A stretch of 64,000 nucleotides of DNA, taken from the NCBI GenBank assembly GCA_016906335.1, contig JADEYG010000015.1:310001-374000 (forward strand). Reading direction: 5' to 3'. Position numbers and translations under genes: made by a program. This DNA is from Novakomyces olei (Eukaryota; Ascomycota; Novakomycetes; Novakomycetales; Novakomycetaceae). Shown piece by piece: positions 45,797-56,971 of the stretch; the first letter of the stretch is position 1; each line of letters begins with the position of its first letter. Under the pieces are notes generated by a model. That model ran no database searches, had not been told where the DNA came from, and saw only the letters and a program-made list of their open reading frames with translations.

Positions 45797-46680
45797 TGGC
45801 ATTGCCAAAAGAAGGTGGCAGCGACAGTGCGCTGCCACTTTTCACACCTTCTACGCCTGTAAAAAGGCGCAGATGCTATTGGAATTTTGCACGGCGAGGC
45901 GGATTTACTCGACGGTTTCAAAGACGGTTCAGAAAAATGATTGTTATTGCCGCTGCAGTGTTGCTTGTGCTGATTGTTCTGCTTTGCGGCATTTACGCCC
46001 CGCCACGGGCTCTTTTACCGACGATAAAAAGATTATTTCCTGACGTCATTTTCACCGGTGAACACGGAAAGAGCGCGCCAAACAATGATATTATACGCCC
46101 ACGCGTTGCGTGGACGTACGACGACGTGCCTTCATCCTTTACGCGGCGTATTTTAGACGCGGCAGAGGCTGGGGGACACAGGGTAACATTGTTTTGTATT
46201 GGCTCTCAAATACAACGTAATCCAGAAGCCCGTAACCTGCTCGTACAGGCAGTTCAAGCCGGACACGAGCTAGCAAATCACGCAATGTATGATGAACCCA
46301 CGTGGCTTCTGCCGCGTGGGCAATTGTCGCGCCAAGTTTTAATGGTGGACGAAATGATTGAAAGCTTATATGCTGAAGCAAATGTTACGCGTCCCCCGAC
46401 GCATTATTTTCGACCTGGATCAGGCGTGTTTACCGGGCCAATGATAGGGCTTCTGCGTAATATGGGATACAGGCTGGTCTTGGGTGACGTTTACCCACAC
46501 GACGCGTTTATTTCTTGGCCCGGGATCAATGCTCGTCACGTGCTTTGGAACTCTAAACCGGGGAGTATAATAATTAATCACGATCGCCGATCTTGGGCTC
46601 CTGAACAAGCTGAAACAATTTCACACGGTTTGAGTGCACGCGGAATTGAATCTTGTACACTGAGCGAGTTACTGGCCTGA
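45797..46680 (+). CDS. Polysaccharide (chitin) deacetylase-like protein, CE4/NodB fold
   Basis: About 294 aa visible. A basic N terminus with a membrane segment (MIVIAAAVLLVLIVLLCGIY) predicts a type II membrane protein with the catalytic domain outside or in the lumen. CE4 motifs: WTYDDVPSSFT (motif 1, in place of TFDDGP), GHELANHAMYDEPTWL (motif 2, HxxxxH-like), HYFRPGSGVF (motif 3) and IIINHDRR (motif 5). It probably deacetylates chitin or a related glycan in the wall. The start is unresolved: an acceptor ends at 45796 (CACAACAG), and TG as the next bases would complete ATG if the upstream exon ends in A. The internal ATG at 45937 is the alternative. Confidence 0.8.
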
Positions 46681-46952
46681 AGCGTTTACCCATTTTGATT
46701 TGTGCATTATCGTTTTCAAATCATCACATTATCACATTATTGCATTTTGTCTATAATTTTGTTGACTATTCTTCAACGCTTAAACCTGTATTTTTATCGT
46801 TTATGAACATTTTTTTAGTAGAGTATCTTATTACGCCTATACATACAACTTGAATATATGTATATATAACCAAAATTTCTGTCTTTATGCTTCTGATCTA
46901 GCTGAGCAGTGCCCAATTTAATAACTGCTGTCTGGATAAGATTGCCTGGTAC

Positions 46953-48241
46953 CTATACGCTCTCTATCTTTGTGGCTTTCACAATAACGGGGATTAGTCC
47001 GGCTGGCTGTAAGTCAAACTCACGATGGTGAGTTACGCGCAAGAGTCCTTTGATAAAGCCTGAATGCGATGTTATAGACACAAAAAGAGACGGATCATTA
47101 TCAAAAACCCATGAAAGACCAGTGTGAACTCGGGCATCGACGGACGAGCGTGGCTCACGGTCGTCTGGCGTGAAAAATTCGTCGTCATCGCTCATTTCCG
47201 GATCAAAACTGAAATCTGGGAACCGCTTACGGACTATGGAAATACGACCACGCCGGTCGCACATGTGCTTTCCTGATCTCTCTCGCCACCACTGAAATTA
47301 GCTTGGTTAGAAAAATAAACAAACGAACAAACAAATAAATAAATAACAATTATTTGATTGTCGATTTAAACACAAGCAAATGAAATGTTAGATACCTCTT
47401 GCACTTTGGGGCGCAGGCGCAAGCTTCCTTCGATAAGTAGATCTCCACTATAATTTAGCGTGGAAACTAAATGATGCTTACAAGGAAATTTGACATGTCT
47501 GCAACGTACGCAAAAAAGGCGAGCAGTATAATGAAGTGGGTGCAGGCGCACCTTTAAGTACCATCGTTTTCCATGTCTTGTTGACACGCTCCACTTGTTC
47601 CTCGCCATATTGAGTTAGCGCTGGGTCAGGGGCCCAAGTGAATTCGTCATCACCAGTGACAAAAGCCCATTTACTTGTCCAAGGTTAGTTGTCGGAAAAA
47701 AACAAAAGCGAAATATCAAAACAATAAGCCAATATATCATAGACAGAGAAATTAAAAAGTAAGCTGGACCGCTAGCAAAAGCGCTATAATCTGATCGATC
47801 TTAGCATTTGAAATGCATTATATGCCAACTTGTTTCAATTGCACGACCAATTGACCACAATGAGACATGAATTGTATGTCAGGGGACTAATCAATCGTTA
47901 TAATGATTGATGTTTAGCTGTAAACAAAAGTGACAAATATACCTGTTCCAAGCCTCTGTTCCATATTTAGCTTCGGCCTTGTTGTGGTAACCTTGGCCGT
48001 GGCGGCTAGCGTAGATAAGCTTCACGCGAGAGTCAGGTCCGGCTTCTGCATTAAGGTCTTGCACGTGCTGAATGAGCCACTCAAAAGTATGAGGAGCACG
48101 TAAACCAAAGTTGGACGAGAGCTGTGAAACATTTAAAACTGTGAAGAACTAGAGAGTGAATACCTCATCGAAATTAGAGGCATCTGTCTCTGGATGTGAT
48201 TGGTCAAATACACCTGGAACGAACTCAAATGTCCAGGGCAT
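46953..48241 (-). CDS. PMU1-type histidine phosphatase (phosphoglycerate mutase fold)
   Basis: Five exons, 48241..48164, 48121..47943, 47673..47482, 47447..47396 and 47291..46953, in phase, give 279 aa (yeast Pmu1 is 295). The catalytic motif is LIYASRHGQGYHNKAEAKYG, followed by WAPDPALTQYGEEQ, PTSLYCSPFLRTLQT and SGKHMCDRRG then FPDFSFDPEM. The second catalytic histidine is in SITSHSGFIKGLLR. The family includes phosphatases and mutase-like proteins of uncertain substrate, so none is assigned. Exon 4 is 52 bases. It lies 475 bases downstream of ADI1 in the same direction. Confidence 0.85.
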
Positions 48242-48715
48242 GTTTAAATGAAGATGAAGCAGTTGATATTTGAGGGTTAAAAGCGACTTCTAAAGAATTA
48301 TTTAGGGTTAACCCAGCTTGTTAATAATACAGAGGAAAATGTTCAATGGTATAGAATACAGGAGGAGGCTTTCATGTTGGTGTTAACTTACATTAATTTA
48401 GAATAATATCGTTATATGAGTTAAAAAAAAAATTATATATATATATTAACAAATACATAAATATTATATATTATAAAATTATTTAATGGTCTGCTAATAA
48501 TGGTGAAGATACTCAAATCCTTCATAGTAGTTGTGCACCAGGCGAGAGCATTGAAATCATGTAAAACAGGTATTGCAGACACGTCCAACGCGGCACAAAA
48601 GTATTACAGCAAATATGAAAATATTTTGACACTACAATCAGCTAAACAATTATCTTGACAAAGTAAACCGTTGACGTCTAGCCTTGACACCCAATTTTAT
48701 TAACCCAACCCGAGC
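48242..48715. other. Intergenic region between ADI1 and the PMU1-type gene
   Basis: 474 bases, AT-rich, with a TATATATA tract at 48433-48446. It is the 3' flank of ADI1 and the promoter of the phosphatase gene. No gene was seen. Confidence 0.55.
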
Positions 48716-49381
48716 TCAGTGCGCGGCCAGAAAGTGATTAACGTATTCGCGACGATACGAGTTATCGTCGGTAGTCGTGTCTGAGCGGCTTAGAGGCGTC
48801 CATTTTGGTTCAGTCTTGAACAGCCGCACTGCGCGTGTGTAGTCCCTAGTTGAAGGCGTATAGCTGAAAAGTTAGAGCCAGTTAATTCACAATAGAATAG
48901 ACTAAACCGCGCAAGGAGAACGAGGCCGCCGCTAAATGGAACACGTGCATACCGATGATAGATACCAGGCGGAAGAATAAGCAGATCACCGCGCTCTAAA
49001 GCAATACGGATCCACTTATCGCCCTTACTGCGAACATCGAAAAACCCATCGCCGTCCACTCTGTTTATGTTTAGAGGGCAATTAACAAAAATTACAGACC
49101 ACTTACATGAAACGGATCTCTTCGTCCTCGTGCAAATGCTCGTCGAAAAAGACTTCAAGTTTCTTGGCGTACGCGTTGCCCAATGTGGCCGCGCTTACTT
49201 GAATCTCGTCGCGGTGCTGATAGCCACGCTCTTTAGCAATGCGATCGACCTCGGCCAAAGCATCTTCGCCATCAAAATGCCAATACAAAACACCCAAGTC
49301 TTCTAGTTCCTCAGCCGATACATCTGCTCCACGGTTCGGTAACCGCTGGTCGCCCTCGTCTTGAAATACGTAGCTCTTCAT
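48716..49381 (-). CDS. ADI1: Acireductone dioxygenase (methionine salvage)
   Basis: Cupin enzyme converting acireductone and O2 to the 2-keto precursor of methionine and formate in the methylthioadenosine cycle. Three exons, 49381..49107, 49060..48953 and 48863..48716, in phase, give 176 aa. Conserved [13 protein letters not shown], then the metal ligands in [16 protein letters not shown] (two His and one Glu), [30 protein letters not shown] (third His) and [14 protein letters not shown]. The start [10 protein letters not shown] was preferred over an upstream in-frame TTG. Introns are 46 bases (TAAACAG end) and 89 bases (CTAACTTTTCAG end). Confidence 0.93.
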
Positions 49382-50458
49382 TCGCGAATGCTTTTTTACC
49401 AATCGCAGCCTATAAATTATCTATTTATTGTGTGGTGTACGGTGATGCAATATGGCACAATAAATCTATGAGCTTTAGACTATGAGCTTTAGACTATGGA
49501 GCACTTTATATAACTGAAAATATGAAGGATGCGAGATAAGTTAAATTAATTATTAGTGGGAAACGATGGCATAAAATGAGTAAATTACAAAACCCTATAC
49601 AAAATATTTATCGTGTTAAACGGTAGAGTGCGCTATCGCAAACTACCGAGGCGCTGGAAAACGCATAGAAAGGTCAGCGCTAAATGAAAGCAGCTTTTTT
49701 TAGCCGCAAATTAATTATAGAAAAGCGCCGAAACAACAAGTGACGGATAATGGGTCTGCCGGATTTGATAATTTGATAGGTTGACTTGTTTTGTTTGCGC
49801 TACTGCCAAAGGGACCGGAACCGTACGAATGCAACTGATTGCGAAATTCCGGGGGTCTGTAACCTGTTCGCGCGGCCTCAAAGTTCGGTTCGAGGCAAAG
49901 AATTGCCATCCGATTGCTGAGTTTTATTTCGTCGTTGGTCGGCCGTCCGATTTAGGCTCAGATTACCCAGTTTTGTTTGATAATTTTATACCACGGCCAT
50001 TATCGAGATTGAGATATGAACTGTGAAAGCTGGTGACTATACAAATGAATCTCATAGAATGACTATTAGTGTGAATTGCTTGCTAGTTGCTTGTCAAACG
50101 CCTCTTACTCCTGTTTGATGTCTGCTTCGAGCATTTGTTTTAACGAACGCGTGAAATTAACAACTGGTTCATATTTCCCTTCCTTGCTTTATCTATGTAT
50201 TTATTTTGTTTTATTCATTCTATTTCGTGAAAGAAAAAGCTTTCAACTGTCTCTGAAATTGCGCGATTAATTCTTTCGTCAGACGAGTTTGAATTTCTGA
50301 GAAACATAAAGTCAGATGCTAAAATGCTTAAACGTCAAAAACCAAAAGGCACGTTATTGCGCGAACCGTACATAAACCAAAACTACTGCGTAAAACAAAA
50401 TCAAGACAAATCGACTCCGATCTCGTTACCGCAGCCAGCGACTACCCTTTCAAATCTG
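49382..50458. other. Intergenic region with a possible small open frame
   Basis: 1.1 kb. ATGAGCTTTAGACT is tandemly duplicated at 49469-49496. A minus-strand frame at 49909-49715 (MAILCLEPNFEAARTGYRPP onward) has protein-like composition but no recognised family, and a plus-strand frame overlaps it. Neither is called as a gene. Confidence 0.4.
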
Positions 50459-52316
50459 TCAAGCAGAATGTGGCCTTTTCGTAGAAGTTGCTGAGGTATT
50501 GCTCTCATAAAAGTACCCAATACTCTCAGGCTGAGGCCCAGCATTGCTTCTAGTAGCAACAGAATTTTCGTGAGCAATTGAACAAGAGTTTGCTCTTTCA
50601 CCGAGCGCAAAGAAAGAGCTACCAAAAGTCCCCGCTTTGCTCTCAAGGTCGGTTTCAAGTGGAAGCCATGGCAACCAGGATAAGTAACCGTCTACTGAGG
50701 CTGCACGTGACTTGAAAGCCTGTGAGAGCTGATTAGATTCCCTCGGAAACGCGGTCGTCTGTGAAGAGGAATGACGTGTGTACCTATGATCCGGGCTTTG
50801 CAAGTGGTTTGCCTGCCGACTCATTTCTACACTGTATAATGTCGGACCTTGCTGTTCCGTGGCAGAGTTAAAGGTTCGAGATAGACTGGGAGAATCAGAT
50901 TGCGGGTAAAAGTGGGCATGACTGTTGCCCCCACTTAGAGTTAACCCGCTTGTGCTGTTACTCCTTTCACTATACCGATCTCCGGCATGATTTCGCGAGG
51001 CGGCAGGGTAGTTTTCCCCGTCAAAACTAGCGCACCTTTCGCTAGCCAGACGAGTGAAAATCGCAGGAGGAGTCTTGCTTGATGCGTGATAAGTGCTTGA
51101 AGCATTTGAGTCCTCATCGGAAGGAGTCAGCGGAAAACTTGACGAACTAGGACTTTGGCAGAACGTTTGGTAGCCTGATCCTGGGGCTATAGCTGTTGCT
51201 GTTGTTGCCAGCGCCTGTCCCATTTTCTGATCCATGAATGCTTGCAAATGCATTAATGCCTCTTGATCACAGGTATTTGTTGTGACTATTTCGTTCTGGT
51301 ACAAGTCATATTGACTTAGTGAGTACATATCGTCCTCCAGAATCGCAGTAGTGTTCTCGACTTCTCCGCAATTTACACTCTGAACATTGATCCAACAGAG
51401 ATCATCTGCTGCAGTCGCGAGACCATTACTATTTGCATTATTTGCATTTATGAAGTGGGGGCCATCATGCAAAATTGAGCAATCCCGGTTGTAAGTTTCT
51501 AGGAACTCCTGCAACTTCTCATCAAGGTCTGCATTCTCATATTTTTGTTTGTCCAAATCAGTGAGTCCGTATATTTCTAGGTAAGGCGATACCCGGAACG
51601 ATTGGCTCATACAGAGCCCAATATCAAGAGCTACGTGCTTTGCGAATACAGAATCTCGTGAAGGTATTTTCAAGCGACCTTCGACAACGTCTTCAGGGCT
51701 GTAATAGGCCACGAGATGGCAAGGGTACCCGTTCAGAATTATAGAGATAGTCTTCTTCATGAGGCCGCCTTCCTTGAAGAGGAATGTGTCCACCAGGCTT
51801 CCTAGAAGACGGCGTTCCATATGCTTGGCTGAGTTGGCCAATGTGTATTCATTCAGTGACGGCGGGTCCGATTTGCGACTACAAAGTTAGACGGAAGAAA
51901 ACGATAAAGCTTAAGAAATAAAAAAAAGACACACAAAAACAGAAAAATTCGGAGACCCACATTTGAGGTGATTTTGGCTTCTTTATAAGCCGGCGCACGT
52001 TTCCAGTCTGGTTTGTATCTTCTAGCTGCCTGTAAGCGAGAAAGTTTCCGAGTACGCGAGACGGGGACCAGTGCAGACTATCGGTCCAGCGTCTAATATT
52101 AGAGAGAGTTTCGTTGTATACGAAGACGTTGCCTGATTTTATGAGCTTGTGCCGCTCATGGCCCTGAAGTCTTCGCAGGATTGGCTGAGCTGGAGACTGG
52201 GCTGACCTCCCGTGTAATAAGGCGTCTTTGCAAGCACTGAAGATAATGAGAGCGTCAAGTGTGTTTTCGACAAATGTATTTTGCAACGTAGGATCGAGGC
52301 AGTCCTCAATAGTCAT
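50459..52316 (-). CDS. WOPR-domain transcription regulator (Wor1/Ryp1/Mit1/Gti1-Pac2 family)
   Basis: Two exons, 52316..51961 and 51878..50459, in phase, give 591 aa. WOPR box 1 begins near the N terminus (NTLDALIIFSACKDALL) and contains the signature SGNVFVYNETLSNIRRWTDS then LHWSPSRVLGNFLAYRQLE. Box 2 follows the intron: FLFKEGGLMKKTISIILNG then YPCHLVAYYSPEDV. The C-terminal 350 residues are Ser/Asn/Thr-rich and disordered. Family members are master regulators of morphology, mating-type switching or sporulation, often self-activating. The start MTIEDCLDPT was chosen over the ATG at 52355 because the family begins close to box 1. It has a 3-kb upstream non-coding region. Confidence 0.9.
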
Positions 52317-55300
52317 GGCGATTGAATGTGACTCTTGCTTATATGTATGTTTCAATTGATCCTGTTCTCACGGGCGCTGTTATACGGAGCTGACTGAGAA
52401 AGCAGATAAGTTTAATTGCCGGCGACTTCCTGTTTGCCCAAACAAACTATAAAAAGGAAAAGCTCGCTGTCCGTCTGGAGAAGTTTGTTCAAAGCCTGTA
52501 TGCTGTTTGTTGTTTGCTTTGCTTTTTTGTTTGTTGTTCGCTGTCCGCTGTTCACTATTTGGTGCAGTATGCTGCTGTTTGCTCGTGCCTGCTCTTCTTT
52601 TGTGCTCTTTGTTGTCACTAAACTTCAAGATCTCGTGGTATTCCTCTGAGTCGAACGGACATATAACAGGCTGATCAGCACTTTAGTCAGGGAGAGGGTG
52701 TTTTTGCTCGCGGGCAAAGACCTCCACAAGCAACTATTTTGCAGGGCAAGATTGCAGGGCAAGAAGATAATTCAAATGAAAAGATAAGAGCAGATATCCC
52801 TTTGGACCTACTGCCACCCACACGGTTTACTTGCGGGGGTAGCAAAATGGGGTAACGGGGGAACTTGCTGCTTTATTGTAAGAGATCCTGTCGGACGGGC
52901 CAGTCGGTTTCTCACTTGACGGATCTCTCCTAAATTTACGGATTGGAACTAGCGCGAATCCAAAGAGTAACAAAAAAAATAGTGTGGAGGGACTTTGTAC
53001 CTTTATGGCCGCCGCATTTTTCCAGTTAGTTTCCTATAATCATTTATATTCAGTTTTCGCGTCACGCCTTGTTTATTATTTCTCTTTGTTGACTGGTCAA
53101 CAAGATTGGCTTGTCCAGAATTAAAATGAAAGGGGAGAAACGGACGAAAACAAGAAAAAGGTATATAATATGATAATCGAAACATAAGAGTGAATTCGGA
53201 AATAATAAAAATTACAGAAAAAACGCGGAATAAAGACTAAAATGGCTTAATTGAGAAATGGAGAGATGTGACAGAGGGAAACGCGATGTAAACAGAGATG
53301 AGCGAAGGGAACTAAGCGGACGAACTGTTTCTCTTTTGGGATAGCGAACGTGTTCGGCTAAAAAGGAACCGAACAGGGTACAGAATTGTTCTGTCAAAAA
53401 TGTGTAACATCTTAAATCGATATGCTTTTCTTCGCTCGTGTGTTCCATTCGTTCTTTTACCCGCTTCAAAGATTTGCTTTGATAATTTAGTTTCTTTTCA
53501 GGTTTTTTTGCGTTTGTATAATTTTCTTTCAAGTCTATGAAGCAGCCAATGCTAATTGTTGCTTGGGCGCGTATATTATTAGGCGGCTCTTATGCACATG
53601 TCTACATTTGATTTCGTTCGCGCAAGGTTCGCCGTACAGGGAATTGTTTTATTTGCTAAAAGTTTTATGGGATCGGCCGTGGCGCTTGGAATTTGCTGTC
53701 AATTTAGCGAGTAACCTCTCAAAATAAAACGCCTTTTGTGATCACGTAGATCACATTGTTATGTACGAGTTGCAGTACAAGTAATTATTTAGCATGGTAC
53801 CAAGTCAATAACGATTTGATAAATAGCAATTATATTTTTTATATGTTGTCTTTTAGCTCATTGTGAATCCATTGGATTTTGATGTCTATTTTCTACGATG
53901 CAGCCTGCCTAAAATGCATGAAAAATGCGGTGGTGTACTTGCTTGCTTACGGGAAATAGTGTTTCAGCCAAAAATTAGTTTCTGCATGCTCCAGTCTCAC
54001 TGGCCAGGCGGAAGCCGGACCACATGCGGCACTGGTCCCTGAAGTAGCATAAAAAGAAAAGAAAAAGATGAAAGAACAACGGATCAATTCGAAATAAAAT
54101 GGAGAAGAAATCGTACTTTTTTCTTTTCTTTCTTTTTTGGTCCGATTTTCACAAGACTGCATTGCTCTTTCTTCCCTAAAACCCCACTTTATTTTCTCTG
54201 GTATTCTTACCTTTCTTTAACTTTTGGTATTAGCTCTCTGACTTTCCCTATTTGTGCTTTTCTCCATGCTCTTCTTTTCGGCTCTCTTGAGCGTCTCCGT
54301 CCTTATGTTTGGCACTCAAATCTACGACTATTGGCCAAACGCTTTGCAAAGCTCGGGGAAATGTTGGGCATACATTAAAATTGGGGATTGATGTTTTGAT
54401 GGTGTAATTGGCTGATGGTTTCTATGAGAAATTGTGTCTCAGATAAAGCAACAGATTGCCAAATGAATAATAGATCTGTATCTGCTTTCAAAAAAAATAT
54501 GATGAATAAACAACAAAAGTAATAATAAATCAGGTCAAAACAATGAACGATTAAGAATTCAATCACTCGAAAGTTATAGGCAAATTGTGTAACAGGATCT
54601 CTTGGCAGGTCTGGACCAGCACGAGGTTAAGAAACTGGCGGCAGTTGATATTAGTGAGGGAAAACACTAACCATGTTCAAGTGTATAGACGAGCAAAGAT
54701 CAAAATCAGTTATCGAGAACAACTGAATAGTGAATGATTCTTGACAATTGCATGGATCATTTGAAATATATGTATATTTTGTGAATATATCACGCAATAG
54801 AATGATGAAATCGTCGTCTGGGTAGAAGCTCCTGGAAAAGAGCAAAATTGATTGTAAGTTCAGCAAGAGACAGAATATTATTGAAAGTGAATAAGGTCCC
54901 ATCTTACAAAAGCATTTTAAAAATTATGGAAAAAATAATATAAAGTATCAGACATAAAAAAAAATATTTCCTAGGACAATCTAAGGCTATCAAACTATCA
55001 AAGGGCATCCATCGTGGTTTACAAGATACCTGCCCCCTTTAACCAGTTCTTGTCTTTTACGCTGGCCGCAAAAGGAATAGTGCAAGATACTTTCCCACGA
55101 TGATCAGCGCTCAACCACAAGACCTTTGTTTGCGACTAGAAGTATGCCACGATAATCTCTAAAACGTTTCTAGCTTTCCGGAATCAAATCTGAGGGGCAA
55201 AAGTAAAGACAAAAATTTTAATGTATAAAACAAATCAATTGCATTATTCTATAAACATTGATTCATCTGAATGTTTCTAAATCCCACCTCATCCTTCCCA

Positions 55301-55370
55301 TCTCAATTCTGCCACAAAGTTTGATAATAACAGAGAGCAATGATTGCTCTCCTCTCAGTTCTGTAATTTC
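52317..55370. promoter_or_regulatory. Three-kilobase gene-poor region upstream of the WOPR gene
   Basis: No gene can be asserted. T/G-rich CTGTTTG-type tandem words lie at 52490-52570, and pyrimidine-rich stretches occur near 53450 and 54120. Exon-like islands on the minus strand between about 55160 and 54375 have plausible splice borders (see findings). AAGTTTAA at 52408-52415, close to the 5' end, resembles the core of the published Wor1 site. By analogy with WOR1 of Candida, long regulatory DNA here would not be surprising. Confidence 0.45.
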
Positions 55371-56528
55371 TCAAGAGTCTGGTTCTTCCGTCACCAAGTC
55401 CAAGTGCGGGCCCTCACTAAAAGCGCTTATCTCAACGGTACTGTCGGCACTAACTTCAAAGACCGTAATTCCTGTATTAACGGATCGGCCATGCCTTTTC
55501 AGTTTCTGCTCTTTGGCCTTTTCAGAGATCTGGATAGAAGCATGGGAATCAGCCCACGAGGTCAATGCTCCAATAACACCACCGTGTGTCACGACAAGCA
55601 CATTAGCGCTGGGATCTTTAGTCGCTAAAGGTAATATTTCTTTGTTCCAATAGTTGAGACATCTATGATTGAACAAATCTCTGGTCTAAGGGAAACTGTG
55701 CGATTAAAATAAGGGGCAAGGAAGATTTAAAGGAACAGAAATGGAAAAAGGGGAAAATAACAGCCGTAATAAACAAACAGAACGGAGAACACCGCAACAG
55801 TAAGAGCGTAGGAAAAAGGAAAGAAAAAATACAAAAACTTGTTAAAAGACAATAAAAGAAGGTATTCAGTGTATATAAACTTGCAGGCACCACATACTTC
55901 TCCATGCTTGTCGGGATAGTCTGCGCGAATTTTGCGAGTTTCATACACCCCCTTTCCTTGCAGAGAGCCATAGTATCTCTATTAATTAGCAATCGAATAA
56001 ACATGAACAAAAAGAATGTACCGAGCAAAAAAAAGACAAAATATAATAATGATATTAAAAATATGACATCAATGGAACGGAATTGCTCTTTTCATATCTG
56101 TATGCGCCGTCAAGCACTATTCAAACGCCTTTTCAACATCTTTCTTTCATATTGATTGTTCATATTCAAGCATAATAAAATAATATTCCGTACCTCTCGC
56201 AATGCATCTGTAATCGTCACCTCTGTTCCGTTTTGCAAACAAGACGCCAATTCTTGAGCAGTCTCAAAATTAGCACAAAGCCTATAGTAATTCTATACCT
56301 CCTGCGTTCGAAGCAGATCGCTACAAAAACAATAATCAAAATTCACTCCTTGAGAGTTGAGATAATCCGCTAATTTCCGTCCCTGTTGCCGTCCTTCGTC
56401 ATTCAAGTGTGTGTCCAAATGACCCTGGAGTATAAGGTTTTTATTGGCGTCCGTTTCGCCTGAAGAATTAGAATTGGAATTGCCCAACAGTCGGATTAGA
56501 TACCGTGCCGAACAACAAAGATCTTCAT
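55371..56528 (-). CDS. Histidine phosphatase of phosphoglycerate mutase superfamily
   Basis: Five exons, 56528..56504, 56459..56299, 56262..56194, 55978..55898 and 55685..55371, in phase, give 216 aa. The first exon is 25 bases, encoding MKIFVVRH and one base of Gly, which completes the catalytic RHGETDANKNLILQGH across the join. Other marks are LNDEGRQQGRKLADYL, YCFCSDLLRTQETAQELA, RYYGSLQGKGVYETR and the second histidine in VLVVTHGGVIGALTSW. The pattern is that of fructose-2,6-bisphosphatase/TIGAR-like and broad-specificity phosphatases; the substrate is unknown. Introns 1 and 2 are 44 and 36 bases. Confidence 0.87.
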
Positions 56529-56971
56529 ATTACCGTCGCTAAACCGCGATTGATAAATTTGACGATTTGGCAGAAAAGGTATTTTAATAATTTATTATAC
56601 GTTTGCCCATTCGTTATCTTTAATGCGGCAAAAACAAAATAATGTAATTAATTGGAATAATATTATGAAGAGTTCGGTACCAATCCACATCTACTTACTT
56701 GTATACTGTACGACAAATGGTATTTTAATTTACGGTATCTTTACCGTATTTCACTTTACCGTATAGTAATAAATAACATTATAGCAACGCAAATGTACCG
56801 ATATCGTCGCGTTATTAACCACAACGAACCTTTCGCATAATGATAATAATAATTCGGCAGAAATAATATAAACAAAATATTAGTATTAATCAACGCGCGA
56901 CAACTCGTGTTTATTTCCACAACAAACCCTAAACGTTGGGTAGACAAGCGACACGAGTGCGTTGATGGGCA
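56529..56971. promoter_or_regulatory. Divergent promoter of the phosphatase gene and CENP-I/Mis6
   Basis: 443 bases, AT-rich, with TTTACGGTA/TTTACCGTA words repeated at 56733-56765 that form short inverted repeats. No gene was seen. Confidence 0.5.

Noticed and set aside
55663-56028. Hydrophobic 121-codon minus-strand frame within the histidine phosphatase gene
   Set aside because: It runs through an AT-rich intron; only its short first part overlaps a real exon in another frame.
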